Shown here one piece after another: positions 8,768 through 17,677 of a stretch of DNA of 64,000 nucleotides; the stretch's first letter is position 1, and the number at the start of each line of letters is the position of its first letter. The stretch is from Alkaliphilus hydrothermalis (GTDB taxonomy: Bacteria; Bacillota; Clostridia; Peptostreptococcales; Natronincolaceae). Where the stretch lies: assembly GCF_016908555.1 (NCBI RefSeq), contig NZ_JAFBEE010000012.1, positions 24,904 to 88,903 on the forward strand, written 5' to 3'. The notes under the pieces were generated by a model that saw only the letters and a program-made list of their open reading frames with translations, was not told the origin of the DNA and did no database searches. The position numbers and the translations under genes were made by a program.

Positions 8768-8779
8768 ATAAGGTATAAT
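8751..8779 (+). promoter_or_regulatory. Sigma-A promoter for the structured RNA
   Basis: TTGATA (8751-8756), 17 bases, TATAAT (8774-8779). It is near-consensus and lies inside the end of the flgN-like gene. Transcription should begin near 8786, at the start of the structured RNA. Confidence 0.8.
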
Positions 8780-8785
8780 GAAATG

Positions 8786-9000
8786 TATGCATGAAGGTCT
8801 GTGGTTGAAAGTCCAAGCCAGTCGCAGGCAAAAGGATCCACGTAAGATAACCAAAAATCGAGTTATTGATCATGGTGCGGCTTAGAGGTAAGACCTGCCG
8901 GGAAAACCGAGAGGGGCAGTAGTGAAGGCAACCCCGAGCGAACCCTCCAGCAGGCGAGTGTGGGGTCAAAAACCAGGTCAGCTTCATGTCCTTAAAAAAG
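8786..9000 (+). ncRNA. Probable raiA-motif structured RNA
   Basis: A GC-rich, coding-free stretch of about 215 bases with its own strong promoter and terminator, in the upstream region of hpf (raiA). That position, the length and the structured look match the raiA-motif RNA known in Firmicutes and Actinobacteria. Paired segments can be seen, such as GACCTGCCGGG and the CCCGAGCGAACCCTC region. I recognise it by context and character, not by a covariance search. An alternative is another lineage-specific structured RNA. A minus-strand frame overlapping it has no support. Confidence 0.7.
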
Positions 9001-9037
9001 TCTTTGATATTTTATATATCAAGGGCTTTTTTACTTT
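8998..9037 (+). terminator. Terminator of the structured RNA
   Basis: AGTCTTTGATA (8999-9009) can pair with TATCAAGGGCT (9017-9027, with G-U pairs), followed by a T-run. It ends the RNA well before hpf, so RNA and gene are separate transcripts or read-through is partial. Confidence 0.7.
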
Positions 9038-9040
9038 TTA

Positions 9041-9122
9041 GTAAATGCGCTTCAACATAAGTCATCAGTTAAATCTTCCGAAGGAAGACTTTGTTCTAAG
9101 GAATATGAAAGTTCTACATTAA
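9041..9122. repeat. Dispersed repeat, copy 1 (blocks A and B)
   Basis: Block A (9041 to about 9096) begins GTAAATGCGCTTCAACATAA and contains the hairpin AATCTTCC-GAA-GGAAGACT. Block B (9107-9122) is GAAAGTTCTACATTAA. Both blocks recur at 42.0-42.1 kb, where block B comes before block A. Block A is nearly identical over about 55 bases between the copies. Confidence 0.7.
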
Positions 9123-9321
9123 ATGAATACTATAAGAATAACTAAAAGCCATTATGAATAATCATACAAGATTAACTACAAAAAAAATTTATTTTCCATA
9201 TTACAACAAATAATTTTTGAGAAAATATTATCAATAAATTGCAATCGTTTAAATTTCAATATTATGAATAAGTACTTTACATAATGGGTATAATAATAGG
9301 GTTGTGGAAGTTTTCCAAGTT

Positions 9322-9552
9322 TTATGCACACCGACTAACACCCTTGTCCCATTGGAAAATAAGTTATCAACAAAACTATACACATTATCCACAGGTTATC
9401 TATAAACATATACACAATCAAAAAACAAATTATCCACAAGAAAAATGTCGAATAAAACTGAAAAGTCAACAGCTTTGAAGGAAACTGTCTATAGGAATTT
9501 AGGGCTAAATCGTAATATTATTATTTTTTTATGAATATAATAATAATCCACA
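9322..9552. other. DnaA-box cluster 1
   Basis: Two perfect DnaA boxes TTATCCACA (9385-9393 and 9430-9438) and several close variants lie on the plus strand: TTATGCACA (9322-9330), TTATCAACA (9364-9372), TTATCTATA (9396-9404) and TAATCCACA (9544-9552). The region is noncoding. No dnaA, dnaN or rpmH is nearby, so this is unlikely to be oriC. A DnaA-titrating or DnaA-regulated site upstream of hpf is more plausible. Confidence 0.65.
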
Positions 9553-9663
9553 TTTAAATAAAGTATGCTTAAGAATGACAGTTCAAAAGTGGCTTGATAT
9601 ACAATATTAGGCGTACATAGTTCACCCTCAGAAAGCGAATTATAAAAAGTGTACAAACTTTTT

Positions 9664-9688
9664 GTTTAGGAGTCCAAGCGGTGGGTAA
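9664..9688 (+). promoter_or_regulatory. Possible sigma-B-type promoter before hpf
   Basis: GTTTAG (9664-9669), 13 bases, GGGTAA (9683-9688) resembles the general-stress sigma-B consensus GTTTAA-N12-14-GGGTAT. Bacillus hpf (yvyD) is controlled by sigma-B and sigma-H. Whether this organism has sigma-B cannot be seen here. Confidence 0.4.
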
Positions 9689-9793
9689 ATATTGGATAAA
9701 TAATCAAAAGATTTATTTAATTTTAATAAGTAATCACTTTTAAACTAACGTAGCTGTTGGTTTAAATCTATAGAAGTGAAGGGAGCTGAACAT

Positions 9794-10324
9794 ATGAAAG
9801 TAATAGTAAGTGGCAAAAACGTTGAGGTTACAGATGCTTTACGAAGTTCCGTTGAATCAAAGCTAACAAAGCTAGATAAATTTTTTAATGAAGAATTAGA
9901 GGCTAAAGCTACCCTATCAGTAGAAAAAGCTAGGCAAATTATTGAAGTAACCATTCCGATTAATGGATCAATTTTAAGGGCTGAAGAAGCTATGGAGGAC
10001 ATGTATGCTGCTATTGATAAAGTAGTGGATAAACTAACAAGACAGCTTAGAAAGCATAAAACCAAATTAGAAAATAGAAATAAATATGAAACCATTCGCT
10101 TTGAAAATATCCCAGTGCCCCACGAAGAGGAAGCCATGAGCGAGTCAAAAATTGTTAAAACAAAGAGATTTGGTGTGAAACCCATGAGTTCAGAAGAAGC
10201 TGTATTGCAGATGGAGTTAGTTGGTCATAATTTCTTTGTATACACTAATTCTGACACTGAAGAAATAAATGTAGTGTATAAAAGAAAAGATGGAAATTAT
10301 GGGTTGATAGAACCAGAAATCTAA
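9794..10324 (+). CDS. hpf: Long-form ribosome hibernation factor HPF
   Basis: A 176-residue protein. The N-terminal domain (about 1-100) is the S30AE/YfiA ribosome-binding fold (VIVSGKNVEVTDALRSSVE). A linker follows, then a C-terminal dimerisation domain (about 120-176) beginning RFGVKPMSSEEAVLQMELVG. Long HPF dimerises 70S ribosomes into inactive 100S particles in stationary phase or stress. ATG at 9794 is chosen because AAGGGAG at 9779-9785 precedes it. It keeps the Bacillus order fliS-fliT-hpf-secA-prfB. A DnaA-box cluster and a structured RNA lie upstream. Confidence 0.93.
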   Translation: MKVIVSGKNVEVTDALRSSVESKLTKLDKFFNEELEAKATLSVEKARQIIEVTIPINGSILRAEEAMEDMYAAIDKVVDKLTRQLRKHKTKLENRNKYETIRFENIPVPHEEEAMSESKIVKTKRFGVKPMSSEEAVLQMELVGHNFFVYTNSDTEEINVVYKRKDGNYGLIEPEI

Positions 10325-10342
10325 GATAATGTTTTTTATAAA

Positions 10343-10378
10343 CTAAGGTAGTCTCTAGGCTACCTTAGCTATTTTTTT
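10343..10378 (+). terminator. Terminator after hpf
   Basis: CTAAGGTAG (10343-10351) pairs with CTACCTTAG (10360-10368), followed by T7 within ATTTTTTTG. Confidence 0.85.
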
Positions 10379-10521
10379 GTAGAATATTAAAATAAAATGA
10401 AGCAAAAAATAAAACATTCTGAAAATGAAAAAAATAGGAAGGAAAAATCAAAGTAATAGAGAAATCCTAATGTATGAACTTTAATAGGTAATTATAAAGG
10501 GGACAAAGGGGTGTATTTGCC

Positions 10522-11127
10522 ATGATTTTTGAAGCTTTGGTATTAGGAATAATAGTAGGAAAGATTCGAGGTGGACATTTGAAGCGATTAGGGTATCTAT
10601 CACTAAGATTTCCTTTTGTGGTGATCATGTCCTTAATATTAATGTTAACGACGTCTATAATGATTGCAATGGGCAATGAAACCTTTATAGAGCATCGAAT
10701 GATTCTCTACATCATTATTTATTGTTTATTATTTACTACGTTGTTTTTAAATCTTCATAAAAAGGCCATATGGCTCATTTTAATAGGGGCTATCTGTAAT
10801 TTCGCTGCCATTGTCCTTAATCAAGGAAGTATGCCAATTGATCTAACCCTTTTAGAAGATTCTGGCTTCAAGAATCTACTGATTTCCATAAACATGGGAG
10901 CTTTACCCAACTATATACCATTGGAAGAAGCTTTTCCTTTAACTGAGTATTTGGGCAAGCGTTTTATAACGCCATCATTTTATCCGCTTAAACAGGTTTT
11001 GGCAGTTGGAGACTTCTTGATCTCCATAGGATTGCTTTTTTACATTCAATCGGTTATGCAATCAAAATTATACCGCAAGGCTGTTGGGGTAATTAGTTTT
11101 GACCACCATGGTAGAGTTAGGCGGTAA
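10522..11127 (+). CDS. DUF5317 membrane protein
   Basis: A 201-residue membrane protein with about five to six hydrophobic segments. The start (LVLGIIVGKIRGGHLKRLGY), the middle NQGSMPIDL and the overall layout match the DUF5317 family, whose function is unknown. Stand-alone transcription is likely, since terminators flank it on both sides. It interrupts the usual hpf-secA adjacency. Confidence 0.75.
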   Translation: MIFEALVLGIIVGKIRGGHLKRLGYLSLRFPFVVIMSLILMLTTSIMIAMGNETFIEHRMILYIIIYCLLFTTLFLNLHKKAIWLILIGAICNFAAIVLNQGSMPIDLTLLEDSGFKNLLISINMGALPNYIPLEEAFPLTEYLGKRFITPSFYPLKQVLAVGDFLISIGLLFYIQSVMQSKLYRKAVGVISFDHHGRVRR

Positions 11128-11177
11128 TGGTTAGGTTTATAGGCACAAAACTAATAATTTTTGATAAAAAATGTAAA

Positions 11178-11216
11178 AATAAGCTGAGATGATATCCTCA
11201 GCTTATTGATTTTTTA
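11178..11216 (+). terminator. Terminator after the DUF5317 gene
   Basis: AATAAGCTGAG (11178-11188) pairs perfectly with CTCAGCTTATT (11197-11207), followed by GATTTTTTAG. Confidence 0.85.
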
Positions 11217-11304
11217 GATGGTTGTGTTACAATGATGGTTAAGAATTAATCAGATAATACATGAATAACAAGATAAACATAAAACTAAAATTCGAGGTGG
11301 TACT

Positions 11305-13983
11305 ATGAAAAGGGTGTTTGAAAAGGTTTTTGGTACCTATAGTGAGAGGGAACTGAAACGATTAAAGAAGAATGTTGAGGAAGTATTAGCTTTAGAACCA
11401 CAATATTCAAAATTAACGGATGCTGAATTAAAGGATAAGACGAGACAGTTTAAAGAAAGACTTAAAAATAACGAGACGCTGGATGACCTTTTACCAGAAG
11501 CCTTTGCAACCGTAAGGGAGGCAGCTTGGAGGATATTAGGGATGAAGCATTATCCTGTACAGCTGTATGGGGGAATAGTACTACATCAAGGCCGTATTGC
11601 CGAGATGAGAACTGGTGAAGGTAAAACCTTAACGGCTACGCTTGCAGTATATCTCAATGCCCTCAGTGGCAAAGGGGTTCATGTTATTACAGTCAATGAC
11701 TACTTAGCCCACCGTGACTGCGAATGGATGAGTAAAGTATATAACTTCCTTGGTTTAACGACTGGGGTTGTAATTCATGGGATAACTCCTACAGCAAGAA
11801 AGGCAGCGTACCAAGCAGACATCACCTATGGTACAAACAATGAGTTTGGATTCGACTACCTAAGAGACAACATGGTAATTCATAAGCATGATATGACCCA
11901 AAGGGAATTGAACTATGCCATTGTGGATGAAGTAGATAGTATTTTAATAGACGAGGCTAGAACCCCACTGATTATCTCTGGTCAAGGAGAGAAATCAACG
12001 AAAATGTATTTCGTAGTAGATCAATTTATAAAAACCTTAAAAAATGAAGTTGATTTTACCATTGATGAAAAGGCCAACTCGATTTCCTTAACTGAAGAAG
12101 GCGTGGAAAAGGCAGAGAAGTTTTTTGGATTAGATAACCTTTCAGATATAGAAAACATGGAGACTTCTCATCATATTAATCAAGCATTAAAGGCTAGAAA
12201 TCTAATGAAATTAGATAAAGATTATGTAGTTAAAGATGGAGAAATTGTAATTGTTGATGAATTTACAGGTCGTTTAATGTTTGGACGTCGCTATAGCGAA
12301 GGACTACATCAGGCAATTGAAGCTAAGGAAGGGTTAGAGGTTAAAAGAGAATCCAAGACGTTAGCAACCATTACCTTCCAAAATTATTTCAGAATGTACA
12401 ACAAAATTGCAGGTATGACAGGTACAGCGAAAACAGAGGAAGATGAATTTATCTCCATTTATGGTATGGATGTAATTGAAATGCCAACAAATAAGCCTGT
12501 AATTCGTCAAGATCTTGCGGATAGTATCTATAAGTCAGAGCAGGGAAAATTTTTAGCTTTGGTAAGGGATATAGAAGAGAAGTACGCTAAAAAACAACCT
12601 GTACTAGTAGGAACGATTACAATTGAAAAGTCTGAGGAAATTTCCGCGCTACTAAAGAAGCGTGGAATTACTCACGAGGTTCTAAATGCTAAGCATCATG
12701 AAAGGGAAGCAGAGATCGTTGCCCAAGCTGGTAGAAAAGGAGCAGTAACCATAGCTACCAACATGGCTGGCCGTGGTACTGACATTATCCTAGGTGGTAA
12801 TCCTGAGTTTTTAGCTATGAAGGAAATGAAGAAAAGAGGATATAGTGATGAAATATTAGCTATGGTAACTAGCCATGCAGAGACGGCTGATGAAGAGTTA
12901 ATCGCTGCTAAAAAAGTATATCATGAAATATACGCTGAAATTAAAAAGGAAACCGACAAAGAACATGAAGAAGTTGTACAGGTCGGAGGACTTCATATCA
13001 TTGGTACAGAGAGACATGAATCAAGACGTATAGACAACCAGCTAAGAGGTCGTGCAGGACGTCAAGGGGACCCAGGGTCCAGTAGATTCTATATTTCCCT
13101 ACAGGACGATCTAATGCGTCTATTCGGTGGAGATAGAATGCAGGGAATCGTCGAGAAAATGGGCTTAGCCGAAGATGAGGCTATTGAGCATGGACTGCTA
13201 ACTAGAACCATTGAAAATGCACAAAAGAAGGTAGAGGGTCGTAACTTTGGTATTCGTAAGCATGTACTCCAATACGATGATGTTATGAATAAGCAAAGGG
13301 AAGTCATCTACGGGGAGCGTAGAAAAGTATTAGATGGGCAAGATATGTATGATCAAGTATTTAATATGGTTGAGAGTATTACCAATGATGCTATTGCCTT
13401 GTATATTGAGGCGGATAAGTACCCAGAAGAGTGGGATATAGAAGCATTTGAAGAACATCTAACCACCATCTTCCTACAGCCTGATAGTTTACATTTTGAA
13501 AACATCCAAGACTTGACGATAGATTCCCTACGGGAAAAGGTAGTAGATGCCGCTAAAGCCCAGTATAAGCTTAAAGAAAATGACTTTGAAGCAGAACGAA
13601 TGAGGGAAATCGAGAGAATAATCCTACTCCAAGTGATTGACACTAAATGGATGGATCATATTGATGCAATGGATCAGTTGCGTCAAGGTATTGGTTTAAG
13701 AGCTATTGGACAGGTGGATCCTGTTAGGGCATATCAAACAGAAGGTTTTGACATGTTCCAGGAAATGATTAAGAGTATCCAAGAAGAAACTGTTAGGTAC
13801 CTGTTCCATGTAGAGAAGGAAAGTGTAGTGGAGAGAAAACAGGTGGCTAAGCCTATGGAGGCAATTCATGGAGAAAGCAGTCAGAAAAAAATCAAGACTG
13901 TAGTCAAGGAAGATGTAGTGGGTAGAAATGAACCTTGCCCTTGTGGTAGTGGAAAGAAATATAAAAAATGCTGTGGAGAATAA
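11305..13983 (+). CDS. secA: Preprotein translocase ATPase SecA
   Basis: An 892-residue motor that drives proteins through SecYEG. Visible features are the Walker A motif GEGKT (104-108), the DEAD-like box IVDEVDSILIDEARTP (about 205-220), the NBD2 segment TNMAGRGTDIILGG, the arginine-finger region QLRGRAGRQGDPGSSRFYISL, seen as QLRGRAGRQGDPG, and a C-terminal zinc-binding tail CPCGSGKKYKKCCGE. The tail usually binds SecB and lipids; SecB itself is usually absent from this lineage. All conserved motifs are intact. prfB follows after 12 bases, so the two are probably co-transcribed. Confidence 0.98.
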   Translation: MKRVFEKVFGTYSERELKRLKKNVEEVLALEPQYSKLTDAELKDKTRQFKERLKNNETLDDLLPEAFATVREAAWRILGMKHYPVQLYGGIVLHQGRIAEMRTGEGKTLTATLAVYLNALSGKGVHVITVNDYLAHRDCEWMSKVYNFLGLTTGVVIHGITPTARKAAYQADITYGTNNEFGFDYLRDNMVIHKHDMTQRELNYAIVDEVDSILIDEARTPLIISGQGEKSTKMYFVVDQFIKTLKNEVDFTIDEKANSISLTEEGVEKAEKFFGLDNLSDIENMETSHHINQALKARNLMKLDKDYVVKDGEIVIVDEFTGRLMFGRRYSEGLHQAIEAKEGLEVKRESKTLATITFQNYFRMYNKIAGMTGTAKTEEDEFISIYGMDVIEMPTNKPVIRQDLADSIYKSEQGKFLALVRDIEEKYAKKQPVLVGTITIEKSEEISALLKKRGITHEVLNAKHHEREAEIVAQAGRKGAVTIATNMAGRGTDIILGGNPEFLAMKEMKKRGYSDEILAMVTSHAETADEELIAAKKVYHEIYAEIKKETDKEHEEVVQVGGLHIIGTERHESRRIDNQLRGRAGRQGDPGSSRFYISLQDDLMRLFGGDRMQGIVEKMGLAEDEAIEHGLLTRTIENAQKKVEGRNFGIRKHVLQYDDVMNKQREVIYGERRKVLDGQDMYDQVFNMVESITNDAIALYIEADKYPEEWDIEAFEEHLTTIFLQPDSLHFENIQDLTIDSLREKVVDAAKAQYKLKENDFEAERMREIERIILLQVIDTKWMDHIDAMDQLRQGIGLRAIGQVDPVRAYQTEGFDMFQEMIKSIQEETVRYLFHVEKESVVERKQVAKPMEAIHGESSQKKIKTVVKEDVVGRNEPCPCGSGKKYKKCCGE

Positions 13984-13995
13984 TGGGGTGAACAG

Positions 13996-15100
13996 ATGAT
14001 TAATTTAGATATTTATAAGCAGCAGTTGGTAAAGGTGCTGGAGGACATCAAGGAAATGAGGGCTTCACTTTGACATAGATGGAATTAGCCAACTGGTATC
14101 AGACTATGAGGCTAAAATGTCGGAGGAGGGCTTTTGGGATGAACCACAGGAGGCCCAAGAAGTACTAAAGCAGACTAAAGCTTATAAAGACCGCATACAG
14201 GCTTATGAAGGCCTGATTGCCACCCATGAAGAGTTGGAAACAATGGTGGCCTTTATTGAAGAAGGGGACAATACTTTTGCAGATGAACTAGTAGCGGGAA
14301 TCATCCAACTAGAGGCCATCTTAGAGGAATTAAAATTATCTACTTTGTTAAAAGGTGAGTATGATAAGAACAACGCAATTCTTTCCATCCATGCTGGAAC
14401 AGGCGGTTTGGATGCTCAGGATTGGGCTAAGATGTTGTTGCGGATGTATACCCGCTGGGCTGAAACAAAGGGATATAGAATTAAAACGATAGACCTGATA
14501 CAGGATCCAGAGGCAGGAATTAAGAGCGTTACCCTGTTGATTGAAGGTGAGAACGTCTATGGATTTCTGAAGTCAGAAAAAGGAGTACATCGCCTAGTAA
14601 GGGTATCTCCCTTTGACAACTCAGGAAAACGTCATACCTCCTTTGCTTCGGTGGATATTATGCCAGAAATTAATGATGATGTAAATATAGAAATAAAGGC
14701 CTCTGATTTAAAGATTGACACCTTCAGAGCCAGTGGTGCTGGAGGGCAGCATGTTAATAAGACGGACTCAGCAGTGAGAATCACCCACTTACCAACGGGA
14801 ATTGTGGTCCAGTGCCAAAATGAGAGATCTCAACATAGCAATCGTGAAACAGCGATGGGTTTATTGAAATCCAAACTGGTGGAATTGAAGGAAAGAGAAA
14901 ACAAAGAAAAAATCGAAGACCTTCAAGGGGAATATAGCCAAATCGCATGGGGAAGTCAAATCCGATCCTATGTATTCAATCCCTACAACCTAGTAAAGGA
15001 TCATAGAACTAACGCAGAGGTAGGAAATACACAAGCAGTAATGGATGGAGACATCGATATTTTTATAAATGAATTTTTAAAAGTGAACTTAGGACAGTAG
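13996..15100 (+). CDS. prfB: Peptide chain release factor 2 with programmed +1 frameshift
   Basis: The frame opened at ATG 13996 reads 25 codons to an in-frame TGA at 14071-14073. The slippery context CTT-TGA-C is preceded by AGGG, an internal Shine-Dalgarno-like element. A +1 shift joins 13996-14070 to 14072-15100, giving 367 residues. RF2 terminates at UGA and UAA; UGA readout at this site is the known autoregulation. The stop-recognition motif SPF (in RVSPFDNSGKRH) and the catalytic GGQ (in GAGGQHVNKTDS) are present. It ends within the stem of its terminator. Confidence 0.97.
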
Positions 15101-15118
15101 TCCTAAGTTCTTTTTTTT
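15085..15118 (+). terminator. Terminator overlapping the prfB stop
   Basis: GAACTTAGGAC (15085-15095) pairs with GTCCTAAGTTC (15100-15110), followed by T8. The left arm and stop codon lie within the prfB coding region. Confidence 0.9.
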
Positions 15119-15298
15119 ATGAGGAACGTTGAAAAAAGAGGATTTATGCAAAATTTTTATTGTATTTAATTTTCTAAAGATAAAGGTTTTTTGGTTATTT
15201 TATCGAATTAGAATACATGAGGAATTTTACATACTTACTTAAGTGTTCGGATATTGACTAAAGATAAAGGAAATTGCAGAACTAAGGGAGGAACATTT

Positions 15299-17506
15299 AT
15301 GAAAAAAGGATTTATGGGAAAAATAGCAAAAAGGACAAAAATTAAAGGACAGTCGCAGGGTAATAAGAGTAGCAAGAAGAGCATTAAGCGGCAGTTGATG
15401 AGTGTTATCTGTACACTGATTTTGGTAATGGTAGTAATCACATCTGCGGTTAATTATTATTTCGATTCCAGCAATATTAAAGATACCGCAGAGAAAAATA
15501 ATAAGACGATTGCCAACTCAATTGCGATGCAGCTGGATGTCTATGTAGAGACGCTGCTCAATACTGTTAGATTATTAGCTTCTTCAAGGGACTTTACATC
15601 TATGGAGCGGTACGATGTACAGGAACTATTTCACACTGTTAAGAGCCAGAATAGGGAAATAAAAGAAATTTATTTATTTGATAAATCTGGAGATTTAATG
15701 GTGGCTAATCAAAGCAACAAAATAGAGTCAGTAGCTGGGGAAGCGTGGTTTCAGGAGGCATTAACAAAGGGCTTGAGTACAACCCAATCTGTAAAAGATG
15801 GTATCGATGTTGGCTTTAGGGTTAACGTTGTCGTGTCGGATGCAAATAATGTAAGAGTGGGTGTCCTTTCAGTAGTGGTGGGATTTAATAAAATCAGTCA
15901 AATTGTAAAGGATGTAGCTATAGGAAATACAGGATATGCCTATGTAGTAGATGGAGATGGTTATATTATCGGTCATCGGATTGCTTCGGAATATGTAATG
16001 AAAAGGTACAATGTTTTAGAACAGGATTCAGAAATGATTAAAAAGGTAGTTCTAGAGAATGTTGAAAAAATAGAAGGAATCAATAATGATGGTAAAGAAA
16101 TGATGGTATCCGCGGCATCTTTGAAAAATCACCCTTGGAAAGTCATTGTTCAACAAGAAAAAAGTGAAGTGTTGGCCTTAACAAGGGAATCCCTTGTTAG
16201 AAACATCATTATTGCTCTCATCATGATGCTGGTGACATTAGCTATGACAACTGTATTTGCTCAATATTTCACAAAACCAATTCAATTGCTGGTAGGCAAT
16301 GCAATTAAGATTAAAGAAGGAGATCTAACTCAGAATATAGAGATTAAGGCAGAGAATGAAATTGGTGAGCTACAAAGGGCATTCAAAGAAATGACCGATT
16401 CATTAGTTGAAATTCTGGTCAAAATCACAGGGGCAACAGACCAAGTCGGGGATTTTATTGATGAACTGAAGGGTAACGCTGAAATAACTTCAATGGCTGC
16501 AGTAGAAATTTCCAAGACTATAGAGAGTGTGGCGGCAGGGACATCTCAACAGATGGGTAGGGTAGACCAATCTTCTGAGATTATCATAAAAATGGTGGGA
16601 AATGTAAGGGAAGTACAATCCAGTACAACCGTAGCTGTTTCTTCAGCAGAAAACACCTCAAAGCTAGCTGCTGGAGGAGTAAGAAATATTCAAGAAATAA
16701 AAACAACTATGGAAAATGTTACAGTATTAGTAGAAAATACATCTAACTTAATATTAAATTTAAACAAGCAAATTGGAGAAATAGATCGAGCAGGTCAATT
16801 AATCACAGCCATATCAGATCAAACAAATCTATTGGCATTAAATGCTGCAATCGAGGCTGCAAGAGCAGGAGAGCATGGTAGAGGATTTACTGTGGTGGCG
16901 GAAGAGGTTAGAAAGCTAGCAGAGCAATCTAGAGGAGCATCTAAGGAAATTATAGGGTTAATCGAAAAAATCCATAACGAAACAAGTAAAGCTGTTGTTT
17001 CAATGGAAGAAGGAATAAGGGGAGTAGAAGCAGGAAACACGGTAATCAATCGTGCTGCAGACTCCTTCACAACTATTCTGGATGAAGCCAATGGTGTGTC
17101 CAGCTCTATGAAAAACTTAGAAAGCATTATAGAGGAATTAGCACAAGATGTAATGACCACTGAAGAAGTGATGAATGAGGTGGCCAGTGTCTCTCAATCT
17201 ACTGCCGCCGCCGCTCAGCAGGTATTGGCAAGCGTGGAGGAACAGGATGCTTCTATTCAACAAATGTCAGATTCGACAGTTACTCTGAATAGCATGATTA
17301 ATGAGTTGAAGGTTATTACTCAACGATTTAAGTTATCCAAGATGACTAATGAATCCAAAGATGCCTTGGTTGATGGAATCAGAAATGAAGAAATAATGAA
17401 AAAAACTGATCAGGATATCCTTAACGAAATAAATAAGGGTAAAGGATTTAATATGAGAGGATTTTTTAAGAAGTTTTCAAAAAGCGTTTTTAAAAAGAAA
17501 AAGTAA
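15299..17506 (+). CDS. Methyl-accepting chemotaxis protein with Cache-type sensor
   Basis: A 735-residue receptor. Order of parts: a long basic N-terminus (1-32), TM1 (about 33-55), an extracytoplasmic dCache-like sensor (57-299) with WFQEALTKGLSTTQ and GNTGYAYVVDGDGYIIGH, TM2 (300-322), HAMP, then the signalling coiled coil with hairpin tip SDQTNLLALNAAIEAARAGE near 506-525. Cache sensors usually bind amino acids or organic acids. Unusually, the protein ends in a strongly basic tail (FFKKFSKSVFKKKK) rather than a CheR-tethering pentapeptide. ATG 15299 follows AAGGGAGG. Confidence 0.93.
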   Translation: MKKGFMGKIAKRTKIKGQSQGNKSSKKSIKRQLMSVICTLILVMVVITSAVNYYFDSSNIKDTAEKNNKTIANSIAMQLDVYVETLLNTVRLLASSRDFTSMERYDVQELFHTVKSQNREIKEIYLFDKSGDLMVANQSNKIESVAGEAWFQEALTKGLSTTQSVKDGIDVGFRVNVVVSDANNVRVGVLSVVVGFNKISQIVKDVAIGNTGYAYVVDGDGYIIGHRIASEYVMKRYNVLEQDSEMIKKVVLENVEKIEGINNDGKEMMVSAASLKNHPWKVIVQQEKSEVLALTRESLVRNIIIALIMMLVTLAMTTVFAQYFTKPIQLLVGNAIKIKEGDLTQNIEIKAENEIGELQRAFKEMTDSLVEILVKITGATDQVGDFIDELKGNAEITSMAAVEISKTIESVAAGTSQQMGRVDQSSEIIIKMVGNVREVQSSTTVAVSSAENTSKLAAGGVRNIQEIKTTMENVTVLVENTSNLILNLNKQIGEIDRAGQLITAISDQTNLLALNAAIEAARAGEHGRGFTVVAEEVRKLAEQSRGASKEIIGLIEKIHNETSKAVVSMEEGIRGVEAGNTVINRAADSFTTILDEANGVSSSMKNLESIIEELAQDVMTTEEVMNEVASVSQSTAAAAQQVLASVEEQDASIQQMSDSTVTLNSMINELKVITQRFKLSKMTNESKDALVDGIRNEEIMKKTDQDILNEINKGKGFNMRGFFKKFSKSVFKKKK

Positions 17507-17523
17507 TTTTAAAGAAGATACCT

Positions 17524-17559
17524 AAAAAAATCCCCCAATAGATAAAAAATTGGGGGAAC
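17524..17559 (-). terminator. Second terminator downstream of cspA (minus strand)
   Basis: TCCCCCAAT (17531-17539) pairs with ATTGGGGGA (17549-17557). The run of seven A before it becomes a U-tract on the minus strand, so it works best for transcription leaving the cold-shock gene. Confidence 0.6.
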
Positions 17560-17598
17560 ATTATTTTAAAGTTAAAATATGTAAGCAAATGATAAAAC

Positions 17599-17628
17599 GA
17601 AAAGAACCCTGATGCTTCAGGGTTCTTT
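17599..17628. terminator. Bidirectional terminator between the chemotaxis receptor and cspA
   Basis: AAAAGAACCCTGA and TCAGGGTTCTTTT form a long stem with a tetraloop-sized gap, A-rich on one side and T-rich on the other, serving both convergent genes. Confidence 0.85.
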
Positions 17629-17677
17629 TCAGTAGTTGCTATATAAAATATAACTTATATTCTATTATAATTTACTA

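Noticed and set aside
8742..8987. 81-codon minus-strand frame over the structured RNA
   Set aside because: It overlaps a strong promoter and a GC-rich structured RNA on the plus strand, and its start lacks a ribosome site.
9284..9478. 64-codon open frame across DnaA-box cluster 1
   Set aside because: No ribosome site; the composition is explained by the repeated DnaA boxes.
9322..9552. oriC at DnaA-box cluster 1
   Set aside because: No dnaA, dnaN, recF or rpmH nearby; neighbours are hpf and flagellar genes.
15195..15230. Sigma-28 promoter before the Cache chemotaxis receptor
   Set aside because: TAAA followed by a TTATCGAA-type segment has too many mismatches to the GCCGATAA element.
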